Shown one piece after another: positions 44,521 through 53,282 of a stretch of 64,000 nt of DNA. Origin of the DNA: JAJRTA01 sp965603125 (GTDB taxonomy: Bacteria; Zixibacteria; MSB-5A5; GN15; FEB-12). The notes below the pieces were generated by a model. It had not been told where the DNA came from and did not search any database. It saw only the letters and a list, made by a program, of their open reading frames with translations. Position numbers and translations under genes: made by a program. The DNA lies in NCBI GenBank assembly GCA_965603125.1, contig CBFDBU010000001.1:223403-287402 (forward strand). The letters run 5' to 3'. The number at the start of each line of letters is the position of its first letter. Within the stretch, counting starts at the first letter, position 1.

Positions 44521-45586
44521 GTCCCACCTGGTCGTTGGTCATCTCCGGATATATCGGAAGCGACAGGACTTCCCGGGCCAGCTTCTCCGTGATGGGGAAA
44601 TCCCCCTCGCGGTGGTCGAGATACGCGAACGCATTCTGCAAATGCACCGGTATTGGGTAATGGACCAGGGTTGGGATTTCGCACGCGGCAAGATACTCCT
44701 GCAATTCGTCCCGCCGTTCAGTCTCGATAACATACAAGTGGAAGACCTGCTCGTACTCGTCCTCGGAACGCGGGAGCGTGATCGGCAGACCGGACAGGAG
44801 TACGCTATAGAGAGCGGCCACCCGGTGCCGCTCGGCATTCCAGCGATCAAGGTGCTTCAGCTTGACATTCAGCACCGCCGCCTGAATTCCATCGAGACGA
44901 GCGTTGTATCCGAGAAGCTGGTGACGATACTTGCCCTCGGAGCCGTGGTCGCGCAGCATGCGAACGATGCCGTCGAGTCGGGCATTATCGGTCGTGATCG
45001 CCCCGGCTTCCCCGTAGGCGCCCAAATTCTTGCCTGGATAGAATGAGAAGGCGGCCATGCGGCCTATCGACCCTACCCTCCTCCCCCGGTAGACGGCCCC
45101 GTGCGCCTGCGCCGCATCCTCAAGCACTAATATGTCGTGGTTGTCTGCCAACTGCCCGATCCGGTCCATGTCGGCCGGGCATCCGTAAAGATGCACGGGA
45201 ATGATAACCTTGGTACGGCGCGAAACGGCCATCGACAACAAGTCGGGGTCGAGATTCCGGGTGGCGGGGTCAACGTCGCACAGCACCGGCTTGGCGCCTA
45301 TCTGGGCAATGGCAGCCGCTGTCGCCACGAACGTATTAGCGGCCGTGATTACCTCGTCGCCCGGCCCGACATCAAGGGCACGCAACGCCACAACTAAGGC
45401 GCTCGTACCGCTCCCGACACCGGCGCAATGTTTAACCCGGCAGTATTGGGCATAGGCGGATTCGAAAGCTATGGCGGCCGGCCCCAGAACGTAGGCCGAG
45501 GAATCCAGCACCTCCCTTATGGCCCGATCAATATCGGGTCTTATGGACTCGTACTGCGCCTGCAAGTCAAGATACTTAATCTGCAC
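44480..45586 (-). CDS. DegT/DnrJ/EryC1/StrS-family PLP aminotransferase
   Basis: Sugar aminotransferase family that acts on NDP-keto-sugars. GTG start at 45586 has AAGGGA 7 nt upstream and gives VQIKYLDLQAQYESIRPDI, the usual beginning; the upstream open frame has no support. The PLP lysine is in SFYPGKNLGAYGEAGAI, preceded by LVLEDAAQAHGA with the PLP-binding aspartate. About 368 residues. Likely makes an amino-sugar for the glycan assembled by the downstream genes. Confidence 0.92.
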   Translation of the reverse strand: MQIKYLDLQAQYESIRPDIDRAIREVLDSSAYVLGPAAIAFESAYAQYCRVKHCAGVGSGTSALVVALRALDVGPGDEVITAANTFVATAAAIAQIGAKPVLCDVDPATRNLDPDLLSMAVSRRTKVIIPVHLYGCPADMDRIGQLADNHDILVLEDAAQAHGAVYRGRRVGSIGRMAAFSFYPGKNLGAYGEAGAITTDNARLDGIVRMLRDHGSEGKYRHQLLGYNARLDGIQAAVLNVKLKHLDRWNAERHRVAALYSVLLSGLPITLPRSEDEYEQVFHLYVIETERRDELQEYLAACEIPTLVHYPIPVHLQNAFAYLDHREGDFPITEKLAREVLSLPIYPEMTNDQVGHVAGKIREFFERS

Positions 45587-45608
45587 TTCTATTCCCTTGC
45601 GAGACGCG

Positions 45609-45637
45609 AAGATAGCCGAATGCGGCCGGAAAGTCAA
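45609..45637 (-). promoter_or_regulatory. Promoter of the glycan-elongasome cluster
   Basis: TTGACT at 45632-45637 and TATCTT at 45609-45614, 17-bp spacer, with a 16-nt leader that holds the ribosome binding site for the DegT-family gene. No other strong promoter is evident down to rodA. Confidence 0.75.
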
Positions 45638-45791
45638 GACGGATCGTGCCAAGGCGACACGATGATATCACAGGGAGGAAGGCGGCACCACCCTCTCTCC
45701 TTACAGGTTTCGACTGATATCAGATCACAATCTGCGCGCCGCAAACTCACATCTTCAGCCATGTGCATATTTGCCGAAGATACCAATGCAA

Positions 45792-45817
45792 AGGCAGGCG
45801 CTAAGCAGCGCCTGCCT
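45792..45817 (-). terminator. Terminator after the 24-residue peptide gene
   Basis: Perfect 11-bp inverted repeat AGGCAGGCGCT/AGCGCCTGCCT with a 4-nt loop, 37 nt after the peptide stop. On the minus strand it is followed by TTTGCATT, a short T-run, so termination is probable but not of the strongest type. Confidence 0.75.
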
Positions 45818-45854
45818 GAGTACAGCTATTCAACTGTAACGAGATCTTGGAACC

Positions 45855-45929
45855 TTATTGACCACCCTGGCTGAAGCCTACCGGAGCAATACGGGCTTCA
45901 AGAACCTCGATTGTCAGTTCGTAGTTCAT
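45855..45929 (-). CDS. 24-residue peptide with LEARIAP motif, candidate processed/exported peptide
   Basis: ATG at 45929 is preceded by GGAGG at 7-9 nt, then 24 codons and TAA/TGA-type stop at 45855. The peptide opens MNYELTIEVL, continues with EARIAPV and ends in a Gly/Gln-rich tail (GFSQGGQ). It has no signal peptide. The gene has its own near-consensus promoter (46019-46046), an 83-nt leader and a terminator, so it forms a complete monocistronic unit. The neighbouring gene encodes a PqqD-like/M50/HlyD fusion, a combination seen with ribosomally made modified peptides. I infer a leader-like acidic N-half (ELTIEVLEAR) and a short core after IAP. Function is not established. Confidence 0.7.
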   Translation of the reverse strand: MNYELTIEVLEARIAPVGFSQGGQ

Positions 45930-46018
45930 AGGTCGTCCTCCATGCTGGATGTTTACCCGTTTCAGAATACAGAAACTACTGTCGCAGCAGGTATCTGTTG
46001 AATTCTGGACTCGCGTAA

Positions 46019-46046
46019 AAGATACGCGCCGCACGAGAGATGTCAA
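46019..46046 (-). promoter_or_regulatory. Promoter of the 24-residue peptide gene
   Basis: TTGACA at 46041-46046 and TATCTT at 46019-46024 with a 16-bp spacer. The predicted leader includes an inverted repeat (CAGAAT...ATTCTG) that could fold upstream of the ribosome binding site. Confidence 0.75.
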
Positions 46047-46145
46047 GCGAAAAGGTTGGCTTCGGTTCTTTTTCTGGGAGAGCGCAGCATTTGTTTGGTT
46101 CGCACACCATCTTTACGGGAAAATGTTTCCTCACACCGGAAGGGA

Positions 46146-48455
46146 TTACCACCAGGACCAGAACTCAACCCTGACATAGGATGTAAGCCTGCGTAGCATG
46201 AGTCCGGCGAGTGAGGAGCTTCCCGTCTCGATCTTGGCGTAGCCGGTCATCCCCTTGCGTAGTCTGCGGTCTGGATTATCAAACGTGACCGACACGAGGA
46301 ACGAGGTTTCCTCATCATGCAACTCGGCCGTGCCGGGGATGTGTGCCACGCGTCCGAAGAACAGGTCGCCGGGATGGGTGCGTACCTTGATCCTGACATC
46401 CTGCTCAAGCTCGATCAGTCCGATGTCGAAATCGGACACCGGCACCAGGAGTTCCACGACAACATCGTCGACAATCGAGAGAATCTCGCCACTGCCGTGA
46501 CCAATGGCAACGGTTCCGGCGATCGGAGCCCTTATCGACTGCGCCGCCTGCTGAGACTTCAGGAAGTTCAGCTTACCCTCTTGTCGTTCGATGTCCGCCT
46601 CAAGCATGGCCACGGCCTCCGGTTTCGGGGGAGCTTTCAACAACTCCAGCCTGGCTTGCCGACTGGCCTGCTCAGCTTGCGCGATCTCAAGTGCTGACTG
46701 CGCCGTTTCTAGATTGGTGGTCGTGCTCAGGTTCTTCTCGCTGAGTTCCCGCACGCGCGTCAGGTCGCGCCTCAGTTGCGCCACGTTGGTCTCCGCGGCC
46801 GCAAGGTCGGCTTCCGCCTCGGCGACCTCCTCCTTCCGGGGAGGCGCTCTAAGCAGAGCTAACTCGCTCTCAAGTCTCTCGAGGACAGACGTCTGGGCCG
46901 ATATCTCTCTTACCACCTGGTTGGAAACGAGCACCGCCACCGTGTCTCCCGCCGCAACCGACTGACCATCCTTTACCCGCCCCACCAGTTCCAGTGAGGC
47001 CATCTCGGTGGTGGTCATCTGGAGGTAGGTGGTTCGCTTCTCGGAGTCGCCGCCGCCGCGGCGAAACCTCGTTTCCAGCAGGCCCTGTTCGTTCAGGAGC
47101 AGGGCGCACTCGGCAATCGGGCGAACCACAACCTCTCCCGTCACGCGCCGAGAGAAAGGCACGAAGACAAGAACGACGACCACGGCCAGCACCAGGATAA
47201 GATGCACGATCAACCGCAACGGGCTTTTGACGATTTTTCTCATTTGCCTGACGTGTTCGGCGGTTCCTCTTGCGAGCGCCGCCATGTTGCTTCTCAAGGT
47301 AAAGAGCAGGGCAGCGATCAACAACAATAATCCTGCTCCCCCAAGCTTCGCCAGAAGGAACTGACCCACAAGAGTCAGCACGTACGCTATCAGAAACGTT
47401 GAGTATGCAACGGCGAATACGGCATACAGCAGGAATATCCTCTTCTCGCGGGATCGGACGGGAAGCGGATTAACGGGCCAACGCAGGATTCTTCGCTTCC
47501 AGACGTTGCCGAGGTATGCAAAGGACTTGCGGCGCAGGTTGGGAATGTCCACCGCGTCGGACAGAAGATAGTAGCCGTCGAGCTTTATGAGCGGGTTGAA
47601 GTTGAACAGCATGGTAACCCAACTGACGATGGCGACAATTCGCGCCAACTCGTTTATCGGCGTACCGATTACCGTCACGCGCCACACGATGACAGCCGCC
47701 GCCAGCAGCACCAGTTGGCAATACGGACCCGCCCACGTCACCATCAGACGGTTGCGCTTCTTTTCAAACAGCCAGGCATCGGACAGGTCGGAGTAGAAGC
47801 AGGGTTGGAAATACAGCAGCAGGAAGCCCATCTCCCGCACCTCCCCACCATGCAGACGACAGATCACTGCGTGGGCGAACTCGTGCATGGCGACGAAAAC
47901 GAAGAAGGCGACGACTATGGTCACAATCGAGCCGAGATTGAAGACCTCGATAAGACTGATCGTGAAAACCCCGGCGTTGGTAAAAAGGATCGCCATCCCC
48001 AGTGCAATCAGCGCCAACTGACCGGCAAAGATATATCGGTTGTGAAAAGGGCGATAGAGAGTCGTGAGCCTGTCGAGGAACCTGCCCGGCTTGAAAGCCT
48101 TGACTTTGATGAACAGCAACCGCGAAAAAAGTGAACCGCGTTCCTCCTTGTGGTAGCTCCTGCGCGATATCGCCTGTTCCGATCGTGAGCCCTCAAGGAA
48201 AAAGAGCTTCTCTAGTGTAACAACGAATTGCTCTACAGCGTCGGCGGTGATATTGAGATTGAACTTCCGGACAAACCGGGCGGCTATTTCACCGCAGGAG
48301 GTTTCGCCGTCAAGTTGCTGAATCAGCCAGTACTCCGGTTCGCGCAGTCTGAAATAGCTGCCCGTGATGGGATCCTTGATATTGTAGACGGTCGCGTCCT
48401 CAATGACAGTCGAAGACGACACCAAATCACTGCGCAGCTTGGCGTAACCGGCCAT
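46146..48455 (-). CDS. PqqD-like / M50 zinc protease / HlyD adaptor fusion protein
   Basis: A 769-residue membrane protein in three parts. Residues about 15-90 form a PqqD-like small domain (YFRLREPEYWLIQQLDG, CGEIAARFVRKF). Residues about 130-400 form a site-2-protease-type M50 domain: zinc motif AMHEFAHAV and the third-ligand segment IKLDGYYLLSD within several transmembrane helices. From about 420 on, after one helix, comes an HlyD-like adaptor: lipoyl-type half, a long coiled coil (EEVAEAEADLAAAETNVAQL onward) and the second half with IRAPIAGTVAIGHGSG. Related proteins are annotated as putative peptide zinc metalloproteases near peptide-export systems. No ABC ATPase is adjacent. Start at 48455 lacks a strong ribosome binding site. 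Confidence 0.88.
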   Translation of the reverse strand: MAGYAKLRSDLVSSSTVIEDATVYNIKDPITGSYFRLREPEYWLIQQLDGETSCGEIAARFVRKFNLNITADAVEQFVVTLEKLFFLEGSRSEQAISRRSYHKEERGSLFSRLLFIKVKAFKPGRFLDRLTTLYRPFHNRYIFAGQLALIALGMAILFTNAGVFTISLIEVFNLGSIVTIVVAFFVFVAMHEFAHAVICRLHGGEVREMGFLLLYFQPCFYSDLSDAWLFEKKRNRLMVTWAGPYCQLVLLAAAVIVWRVTVIGTPINELARIVAIVSWVTMLFNFNPLIKLDGYYLLSDAVDIPNLRRKSFAYLGNVWKRRILRWPVNPLPVRSREKRIFLLYAVFAVAYSTFLIAYVLTLVGQFLLAKLGGAGLLLLIAALLFTLRSNMAALARGTAEHVRQMRKIVKSPLRLIVHLILVLAVVVVLVFVPFSRRVTGEVVVRPIAECALLLNEQGLLETRFRRGGGDSEKRTTYLQMTTTEMASLELVGRVKDGQSVAAGDTVAVLVSNQVVREISAQTSVLERLESELALLRAPPRKEEVAEAEADLAAAETNVAQLRRDLTRVRELSEKNLSTTTNLETAQSALEIAQAEQASRQARLELLKAPPKPEAVAMLEADIERQEGKLNFLKSQQAAQSIRAPIAGTVAIGHGSGEILSIVDDVVVELLVPVSDFDIGLIELEQDVRIKVRTHPGDLFFGRVAHIPGTAELHDEETSFLVSVTFDNPDRRLRKGMTGYAKIETGSSSLAGLMLRRLTSYVRVEFWSWW

Positions 48456-48563
48456 GCCCCAAGGTATGCGGCGTCAGAGCCGGAGGCAAGCGCTGATGCC
48501 GCTGTCGCATTTGACAGTCGACCCCGGGAGAGACCGGGCCGGCGGGCTCAAATCGCCGGTACC

Positions 48564-50657
48564 CTATTCCGATAGTTGAGGAACCTGCTCCTGCAGGAAG
48601 CTGTCCCAGAGCGGGTATATTTTCCTCATCCGTGCCATAAACACCGTGTCCACCGTCACGGCTGGCGTGTTCCGCAGAAGTTGGGCCGCCCTCTCAGTAT
48701 CCCCGTACGTCAGACACACGGTGATCAATTCCTTGATGATCTGCTCAGGAGCGCCATCTGTGGCGGCGGCCCTTTCGAGGTATTCACGATACTTGTTCAT
48801 CCGGCCGGTCGTTCGATAAAGACGGGCCAGGCTGTAAACCGCCTGGAGATTGGCCGGGTCGAGCGCGACCGCCTCAAGATAGGCATTTTCCGCCTCGGCA
48901 TAGTCTCCCCTGCGCACGAAGGCGGTGCCGAGGTTAGTGAGGGTCGTGGTTCGGTATGGCATGAGGCCATCGGCAATCCGCAGCAGAGCCACGGCGGTGT
49001 CGTATTGATTCAGGTGGATATGACAGAAGCCCAGGAAGTCATAGGCGTCGGCATAGGTCGGGTTGATATCGAGAATGCGATGCAGCAGCACCATTGTTTG
49101 AGGTAGATTATTCTCCTTGTAGTAGAGTTCGTTGGCCCTGGCGATCATCAGTTCTTCGGGGAAGCCCGTTTTCCACCGGCGAAACGCATCCTCCGCCCTG
49201 GCGGTGTCGCCCTGCTCCTTGTGGAAATTGACCAGGTGAATCCAGGAATTGCGATTACGGAGTCTGTCCTGGCGCAGATAGTCCTCGAAGTGGGCCACCG
49301 ACACGCTGTCATCAGTCAGCCATAGTGCCCTCGGGAACAGGGCAACGAATCCCAGTACAATAGCCAGTACACAGACGACCCTGCCATGACGCAGACGGCG
49401 GCCGCCGTCGAGGACCGCGAAATACATGAGCGTTACTACAGGGATTCCGCAAAAGGCAAGCAGGTCCCAGTCGCGGGCCATACCCAGCTTGGGATCGACC
49501 ACGAACGCTGCGCCCAACGCCGACAGCGCCAGGATAGTCAAGTAGCAATAGTCGACACGCTCACTCATCTGTTTGAGTGGCAACTCGGACAACATCACCA
49601 GCAGCACCAGCAGACCGGGCGCCATGAGCAGCAGCAGGTTCACGAAATCAACCATGTGTGCCAGCGAAAAGAGAGTATATCCATCCGGCGTGAACCGGTG
49701 AGCCACCAGCGGTACCAGCGCAAAACGGAAATACAGACTGTGGCTGAGAAAGTAGAAGAACACTATTGCCCCAGGCAGTCCAGCCAAAAGGAGCAGCAAC
49801 ATCTTCTTCGTTTTCCACCGAATCCGCGTCACCGACCGTCCCAGCCTCGTGTCGATCACAAGCAGGTAGGCAGCCGCCGGGACCAGGACAACGCCGAAAA
49901 CATGCCAGCAGACCGAAAGCGCCGTCACAGGTATCAGCCACCACGCAGCCAGTTTCCTCTGCGCCGCAAGCAGCCCCAGCAGAGTGAAGACGCCCACGGT
50001 TGCCGCAAACAGGGCATAGTACTCCACATGACCGAAAAACAGCAGCATGTACCCGCCCGACACCAGTCCTGACAGAAAGAGAATCCTGTCAGCGTTCCGT
50101 TCAAACAAACGTCTTGAAACCAGCACCGCCGCAATCGTGAAACAGAGGCCGCTGAAAACGGCTACCGCTTGATAGCTGAACAGGGCCGCCGCCATAGCAT
50201 CCCCGCCAATGACGGATTTCAGCCAGCGCACGACAATCACCGTACCGAGCGAACTTGGCTTGACGATGATGTTGTCCGTGGCCAGATGCACGAGTACCTG
50301 ATAACCGTCTCCGAAAAAGAACGTCCGCGCTCGCAGCAAATAGAAGGCAAGACCGAGCACCACAGTGACGGCAATCGAGAAAACGCCGTAGGAAATGGCC
50401 GCGGGGCCGGGCTTCGCCTCCTGTCGATCCGGGCCGGCGAATTTGAGACGCGCTGTCAGTTCGAGGGCAAAGAGGCCAACTACCAACAAGACAAGGGGAA
50501 CCCACATGGGAAAGTAGGCCCATATATTAAGACCCCATACGCGACTCTCGGGGAAAAACGCCGCCAGGAGATATAGCGCCAGCATGAAGCAGTAAAGACC
50601 GACGGCAAATCGGTAGGTGGCGTCGGTGACGCGAGTCCTGGTGTGGGCATCCGACAT
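48564..50657 (-). CDS. Multi-pass membrane protein with C-terminal TPR repeats
   Basis: 697 residues. The first ~430 contain around ten or more hydrophobic segments and a sequence FFFGDGYQVLVHL in the first large loop, as in GT-C or DUF2723-like membrane enzymes. The rest is a series of TPR units, for example NPTYADAYDFLGFCHIHLNQYDTAV, RTTTLTNLGTAFVRRGDYAEAEN and PANLQAVYSLARLYRTTGRM. It has a strong promoter of its own and is followed after 108 nt by the M50/HlyD gene, so the two are probably co-transcribed. Specific activity unknown. Confidence 0.8.
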   Translation of the reverse strand: MSDAHTRTRVTDATYRFAVGLYCFMLALYLLAAFFPESRVWGLNIWAYFPMWVPLVLLVVGLFALELTARLKFAGPDRQEAKPGPAAISYGVFSIAVTVVLGLAFYLLRARTFFFGDGYQVLVHLATDNIIVKPSSLGTVIVVRWLKSVIGGDAMAAALFSYQAVAVFSGLCFTIAAVLVSRRLFERNADRILFLSGLVSGGYMLLFFGHVEYYALFAATVGVFTLLGLLAAQRKLAAWWLIPVTALSVCWHVFGVVLVPAAAYLLVIDTRLGRSVTRIRWKTKKMLLLLLAGLPGAIVFFYFLSHSLYFRFALVPLVAHRFTPDGYTLFSLAHMVDFVNLLLLMAPGLLVLLVMLSELPLKQMSERVDYCYLTILALSALGAAFVVDPKLGMARDWDLLAFCGIPVVTLMYFAVLDGGRRLRHGRVVCVLAIVLGFVALFPRALWLTDDSVSVAHFEDYLRQDRLRNRNSWIHLVNFHKEQGDTARAEDAFRRWKTGFPEELMIARANELYYKENNLPQTMVLLHRILDINPTYADAYDFLGFCHIHLNQYDTAVALLRIADGLMPYRTTTLTNLGTAFVRRGDYAEAENAYLEAVALDPANLQAVYSLARLYRTTGRMNKYREYLERAAATDGAPEQIIKELITVCLTYGDTERAAQLLRNTPAVTVDTVFMARMRKIYPLWDSFLQEQVPQLSE

Positions 50658-50696
50658 ATTACGGCGATCGCAGGCTGACCGGAATCTTACCCGGCC

Positions 50697-50725
50697 AGTG
50701 TAGCCACGTGGAAGCGAAATGTCAA
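50697..50725 (-). promoter_or_regulatory. Promoter for the TPR membrane protein and M50/HlyD gene
   Basis: TTGACA at 50720-50725, TACACT at 50697-50702, 17-bp spacer; leader about 33 nt. No obvious Shine-Dalgarno precedes the start at 50657. Confidence 0.75.
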
Positions 50726-50793
50726 TCGGTAAAGGCCGGTGGTCTGCTGACCGATCTCACTCGACAGCCACCGTGAACGGGACTGATGCAACG

Positions 50794-51594
50794 TCAGACC
50801 TTACGTGCGAGGAAAATCAGCTCTCCCGGGTCTTTCGAACCATAGGCCGCTTTGTCGTAGTCGGCGTACAGAGCCTCAACCTCGAATCCGCAACGCTCTA
50901 AGAGGTGCTCGGCCTCGAATCGAAACAGGTAACGCATCGGGAAAGCGTGCACCAGCCGTTCCTTGCGGCCGTCGGGATGAGTGACATAGTAGATTATCTC
51001 GCACTCCTGGACCTGGGTGAAGTAGTTGCGTTTCGCGACGCGCAGCTTCCTGACGACGCGCCGTCCGTCCGGCAGAGTGAACTCCGGTTCGTCGCCAGAC
51101 TCACGGGAAGCGCCGTCGTCCGTCAGGAATTTCAGACTGGGATTGAAAAGATCAAGGATGAGTCTGCCGCCGGGTTTCAGATGCCTGCGGATTGTCTGAA
51201 GGCATGACATCTGATCGTCAACAGTCTCCAGGTGCTGGAACGGCCGGAAGGGCGTCGTCACAAGGGCGAACTCCCGACCGAGGTCGAAGAGACGCATGTC
51301 CCCTCTGACCAGGGTCACTCTGTCGCGGACATCGGCGGCCTCCTGCCGGAGTCTCCTGCGACAGATGGCCAGCATGTGGTCGGACAGATCCAGTCCGGTG
51401 ATCTCGACTCCCGCCGCCGCCGTGGGAATCAGCACTCGGCCAGTACCGCACCCGACCTCCAGCACCGGCCCGCCCGATTCGCGCGCAGACTGGATATAGA
51501 AGTCGATGTCCTTGCGAGCCGCATAGGGCGGGGTATCGTCGTAGAACTCCGCCACAAACGTATAATCAGCGTATCCTCCAGCGTCGTCCGTCAT
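50794..51594 (-). CDS. Class I SAM-dependent methyltransferase
   Basis: About 266 residues starting at ATG 51594 with AAGGA closely upstream; a GTG 21 nt further up is an alternative. SAM-binding motif I is LEVGCGTGRVLIPTA, followed by GLDLSDHML and LVRGDMRLFDLG; the fold is that of small-molecule methyltransferases (Methyltransf_25 type). The substrate cannot be told. It lies between tRNA-Ala and the TPR gene and may be read through from the tRNA promoter past a terminator. Confidence 0.88.
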   Translation of the reverse strand: MTDDAGGYADYTFVAEFYDDTPPYAARKDIDFYIQSARESGGPVLEVGCGTGRVLIPTAAAGVEITGLDLSDHMLAICRRRLRQEAADVRDRVTLVRGDMRLFDLGREFALVTTPFRPFQHLETVDDQMSCLQTIRRHLKPGGRLILDLFNPSLKFLTDDGASRESGDEPEFTLPDGRRVVRKLRVAKRNYFTQVQECEIIYYVTHPDGRKERLVHAFPMRYLFRFEAEHLLERCGFEVEALYADYDKAAYGSKDPGELIFLARKV

Positions 51595-51649
51595 AAGGTC
51601 CTTTCGATGTGTCACTTACACCTGATTTACAGTGAAACAGGTTTCCTGC

Positions 51650-51689
51650 AAAAAACAACAACCCCCGCAAGTCATTATTGGCTTGCGGG
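51650..51689 (-). terminator. Intrinsic terminator after tRNA-Ala
   Basis: 8-bp stem CCCGCAAG/CTTGCGGG (51664-51689) followed on the minus strand by GGTTGTTGTTTTTT. Directly downstream of the tRNA. Confidence 0.88.
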
Positions 51690-51700
51690 AGCTTGAAACT

Positions 51701-51776
51701 TGGTGGAGCCAAGGGGGGTCGAACCCCTGACCTCATGACTGCCAGTCATGCGCTCTCCCAACTGAGCTATGGCCCC
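51701..51776 (-). tRNA. tRNA-Ala (GGC anticodon)
   Basis: 76-nt cloverleaf with the 3' CCA encoded: acceptor GGGGCCA/TGGCTCC, T8-A9, D arm GCTC/GAGC, anticodon stem CATGA/TCATG with anticodon GGC, T arm AGGGG/CCCCT with TTCGACC, discriminator A. Unlike the other two tRNAs in the window, CCA is genomically encoded. Confidence 0.98.
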
Positions 51777-51788
51777 ATTATCATATCT

Positions 51789-51817
51789 ATCTTAGGCACT
51801 GATTCGGCAGAAGTCAA
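51789..51817 (-). promoter_or_regulatory. Promoter of tRNA-Ala
   Basis: TTGACT at 51812-51817 and TAAGAT at 51789-51794, 17-bp spacer; start predicted about 6 nt before the mature tRNA end. Confidence 0.8.
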
Positions 51818-51848
51818 CACAAATGTTAGCTGTAGCGCACTCATGGGG

Positions 51849-53243
51849 TCAGTCCAATCTGTTCTTTCGCACCAGACACAGCAGCGTGCCACAGATCACC
51901 AGCGCCAGGGATATGTAGGTAACTTTGTGATAGCTGCTCACAAACGCCGCCGATTCGGTCATTTCCGCTGAGTGTTGGGCGTGAAAGTACGAGAACAGCG
52001 CCGTTGAAAGAGCTACCCCCAAACCCATGCCGATCACACGCGTAGTGGATATAATTCCCGACACTACCGCCCGCTTAGTCTCCTTCGCAGAACCCATAGC
52101 AGCCGACGAGTTGGGGGTATTGAATATGCCGGTACCGATTCCTACCATGACAAGCGATCCGGCTATGTAGCCATTACTGCTGCCTGCTTCAAGCCCCATC
52201 AGCAGCCACAAACCGGTGGCAAGGGTAAGCATCCCAGCCGTCGTAAGCAGCCGATAGCCGATTCTATCAGAGAGCCTTCCGGCCAGCGGAGCGCATACGA
52301 ACATGGTCACCGGTAAAATCATCAGGAACAGACCGACCGCCTTAGGAGGGAAGCCCTTCACATCCTGCAAGAAGAACGGCACCAGAATCAGCACGCCCGA
52401 GATGGATACAAACAGCAACAGCATGGCCGCTATGGATGTAGAGAACTGCCGGTTCCGGAAGAGATCAAGGCCAATGAGAGCTCGCTCGGGTTTCGACTCC
52501 AGAACGAAAAACACCAGGAAGGCGAGCGCCGAGACCACCCACGAACCGACTATTCGGTAGTCCGTGAGCGGGTGATCGCTCAGAAGCGAAAGCCCGACCA
52601 TCGCCGTCAACAGGCCGATCGACAGCGCCAACACCCCGCCGGTTCTCATTTTCCTGGTGCTTTCCGGGACAGGGAAATCCTTGAAATACCGGAAACAGAG
52701 GATCAATCCAACCAGGCCGATGGGAAGGTTGATATAGAATATCGAAGGCCACGGCCAGATTTCCAACATGAACCCGCCCAGCGGGGGACCGGCCATCAGC
52801 CCGGCGGAAACCATCATTACCATCAGTCCGATACCCTTTCCCCGTTCCCGACGCGGAAAGACGGTGGCGACCATGCCCGTCCCTATCGCCTGGAACATCG
52901 CCGATCCGGTCGCCTGGACTACCCGGCCGAAAACAAGCATGGCGATCGTCCCACTGAGAGCACATATCAACGAGCCGACGATGAACAGGACGTATCCAAA
53001 CTTGTAGGCGAAGGCGTAGCCCTTTCGTTCGGTCCAGGCTCCGAAGACCATCAGCAACGAGACCAGAGTCAGAGAATAGGCCAGCACCACCCAAGCGACA
53101 ACGTTCACCGTGCAGTTCAGATCACCAGCTATGGTCGGCAGGGCTACGTTGAGGATCGAGGCGTCCAGGGTGCCCATGAAAGTCCCGATTGCACCGATAG
53201 CAAAAAACTTGTACCGGTTAGCCTGGATGAACTCTATGGACAA
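51849..53243 (-). CDS. MFS multidrug exporter, DHA2 (14-TMS) family
   Basis: 464 residues with about 14 transmembrane segments. Motif C-like GLMAGPPLGGFML, the N-terminal TLDASILNVALPTI and WVVLAYSLTLV are diagnostic of the EmrB/QacA group of proton-driven exporters. Start codon TTG at 53243 with AGGAAGG about 10 nt upstream. It is divergent from the ECF sigma gene and their promoters overlap, suggesting joint control. Substrate unknown. Confidence 0.92.
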   Translation of the reverse strand: MSIEFIQANRYKFFAIGAIGTFMGTLDASILNVALPTIAGDLNCTVNVVAWVVLAYSLTLVSLLMVFGAWTERKGYAFAYKFGYVLFIVGSLICALSGTIAMLVFGRVVQATGSAMFQAIGTGMVATVFPRRERGKGIGLMVMMVSAGLMAGPPLGGFMLEIWPWPSIFYINLPIGLVGLILCFRYFKDFPVPESTRKMRTGGVLALSIGLLTAMVGLSLLSDHPLTDYRIVGSWVVSALAFLVFFVLESKPERALIGLDLFRNRQFSTSIAAMLLLFVSISGVLILVPFFLQDVKGFPPKAVGLFLMILPVTMFVCAPLAGRLSDRIGYRLLTTAGMLTLATGLWLLMGLEAGSSNGYIAGSLVMVGIGTGIFNTPNSSAAMGSAKETKRAVVSGIISTTRVIGMGLGVALSTALFSYFHAQHSAEMTESAAFVSSYHKVTYISLALVICGTLLCLVRKNRLD

Positions 53244-53282
53244 GAGGTGCTCGACCTTCCTAAGTTATTGTCCTAAAAAAGA

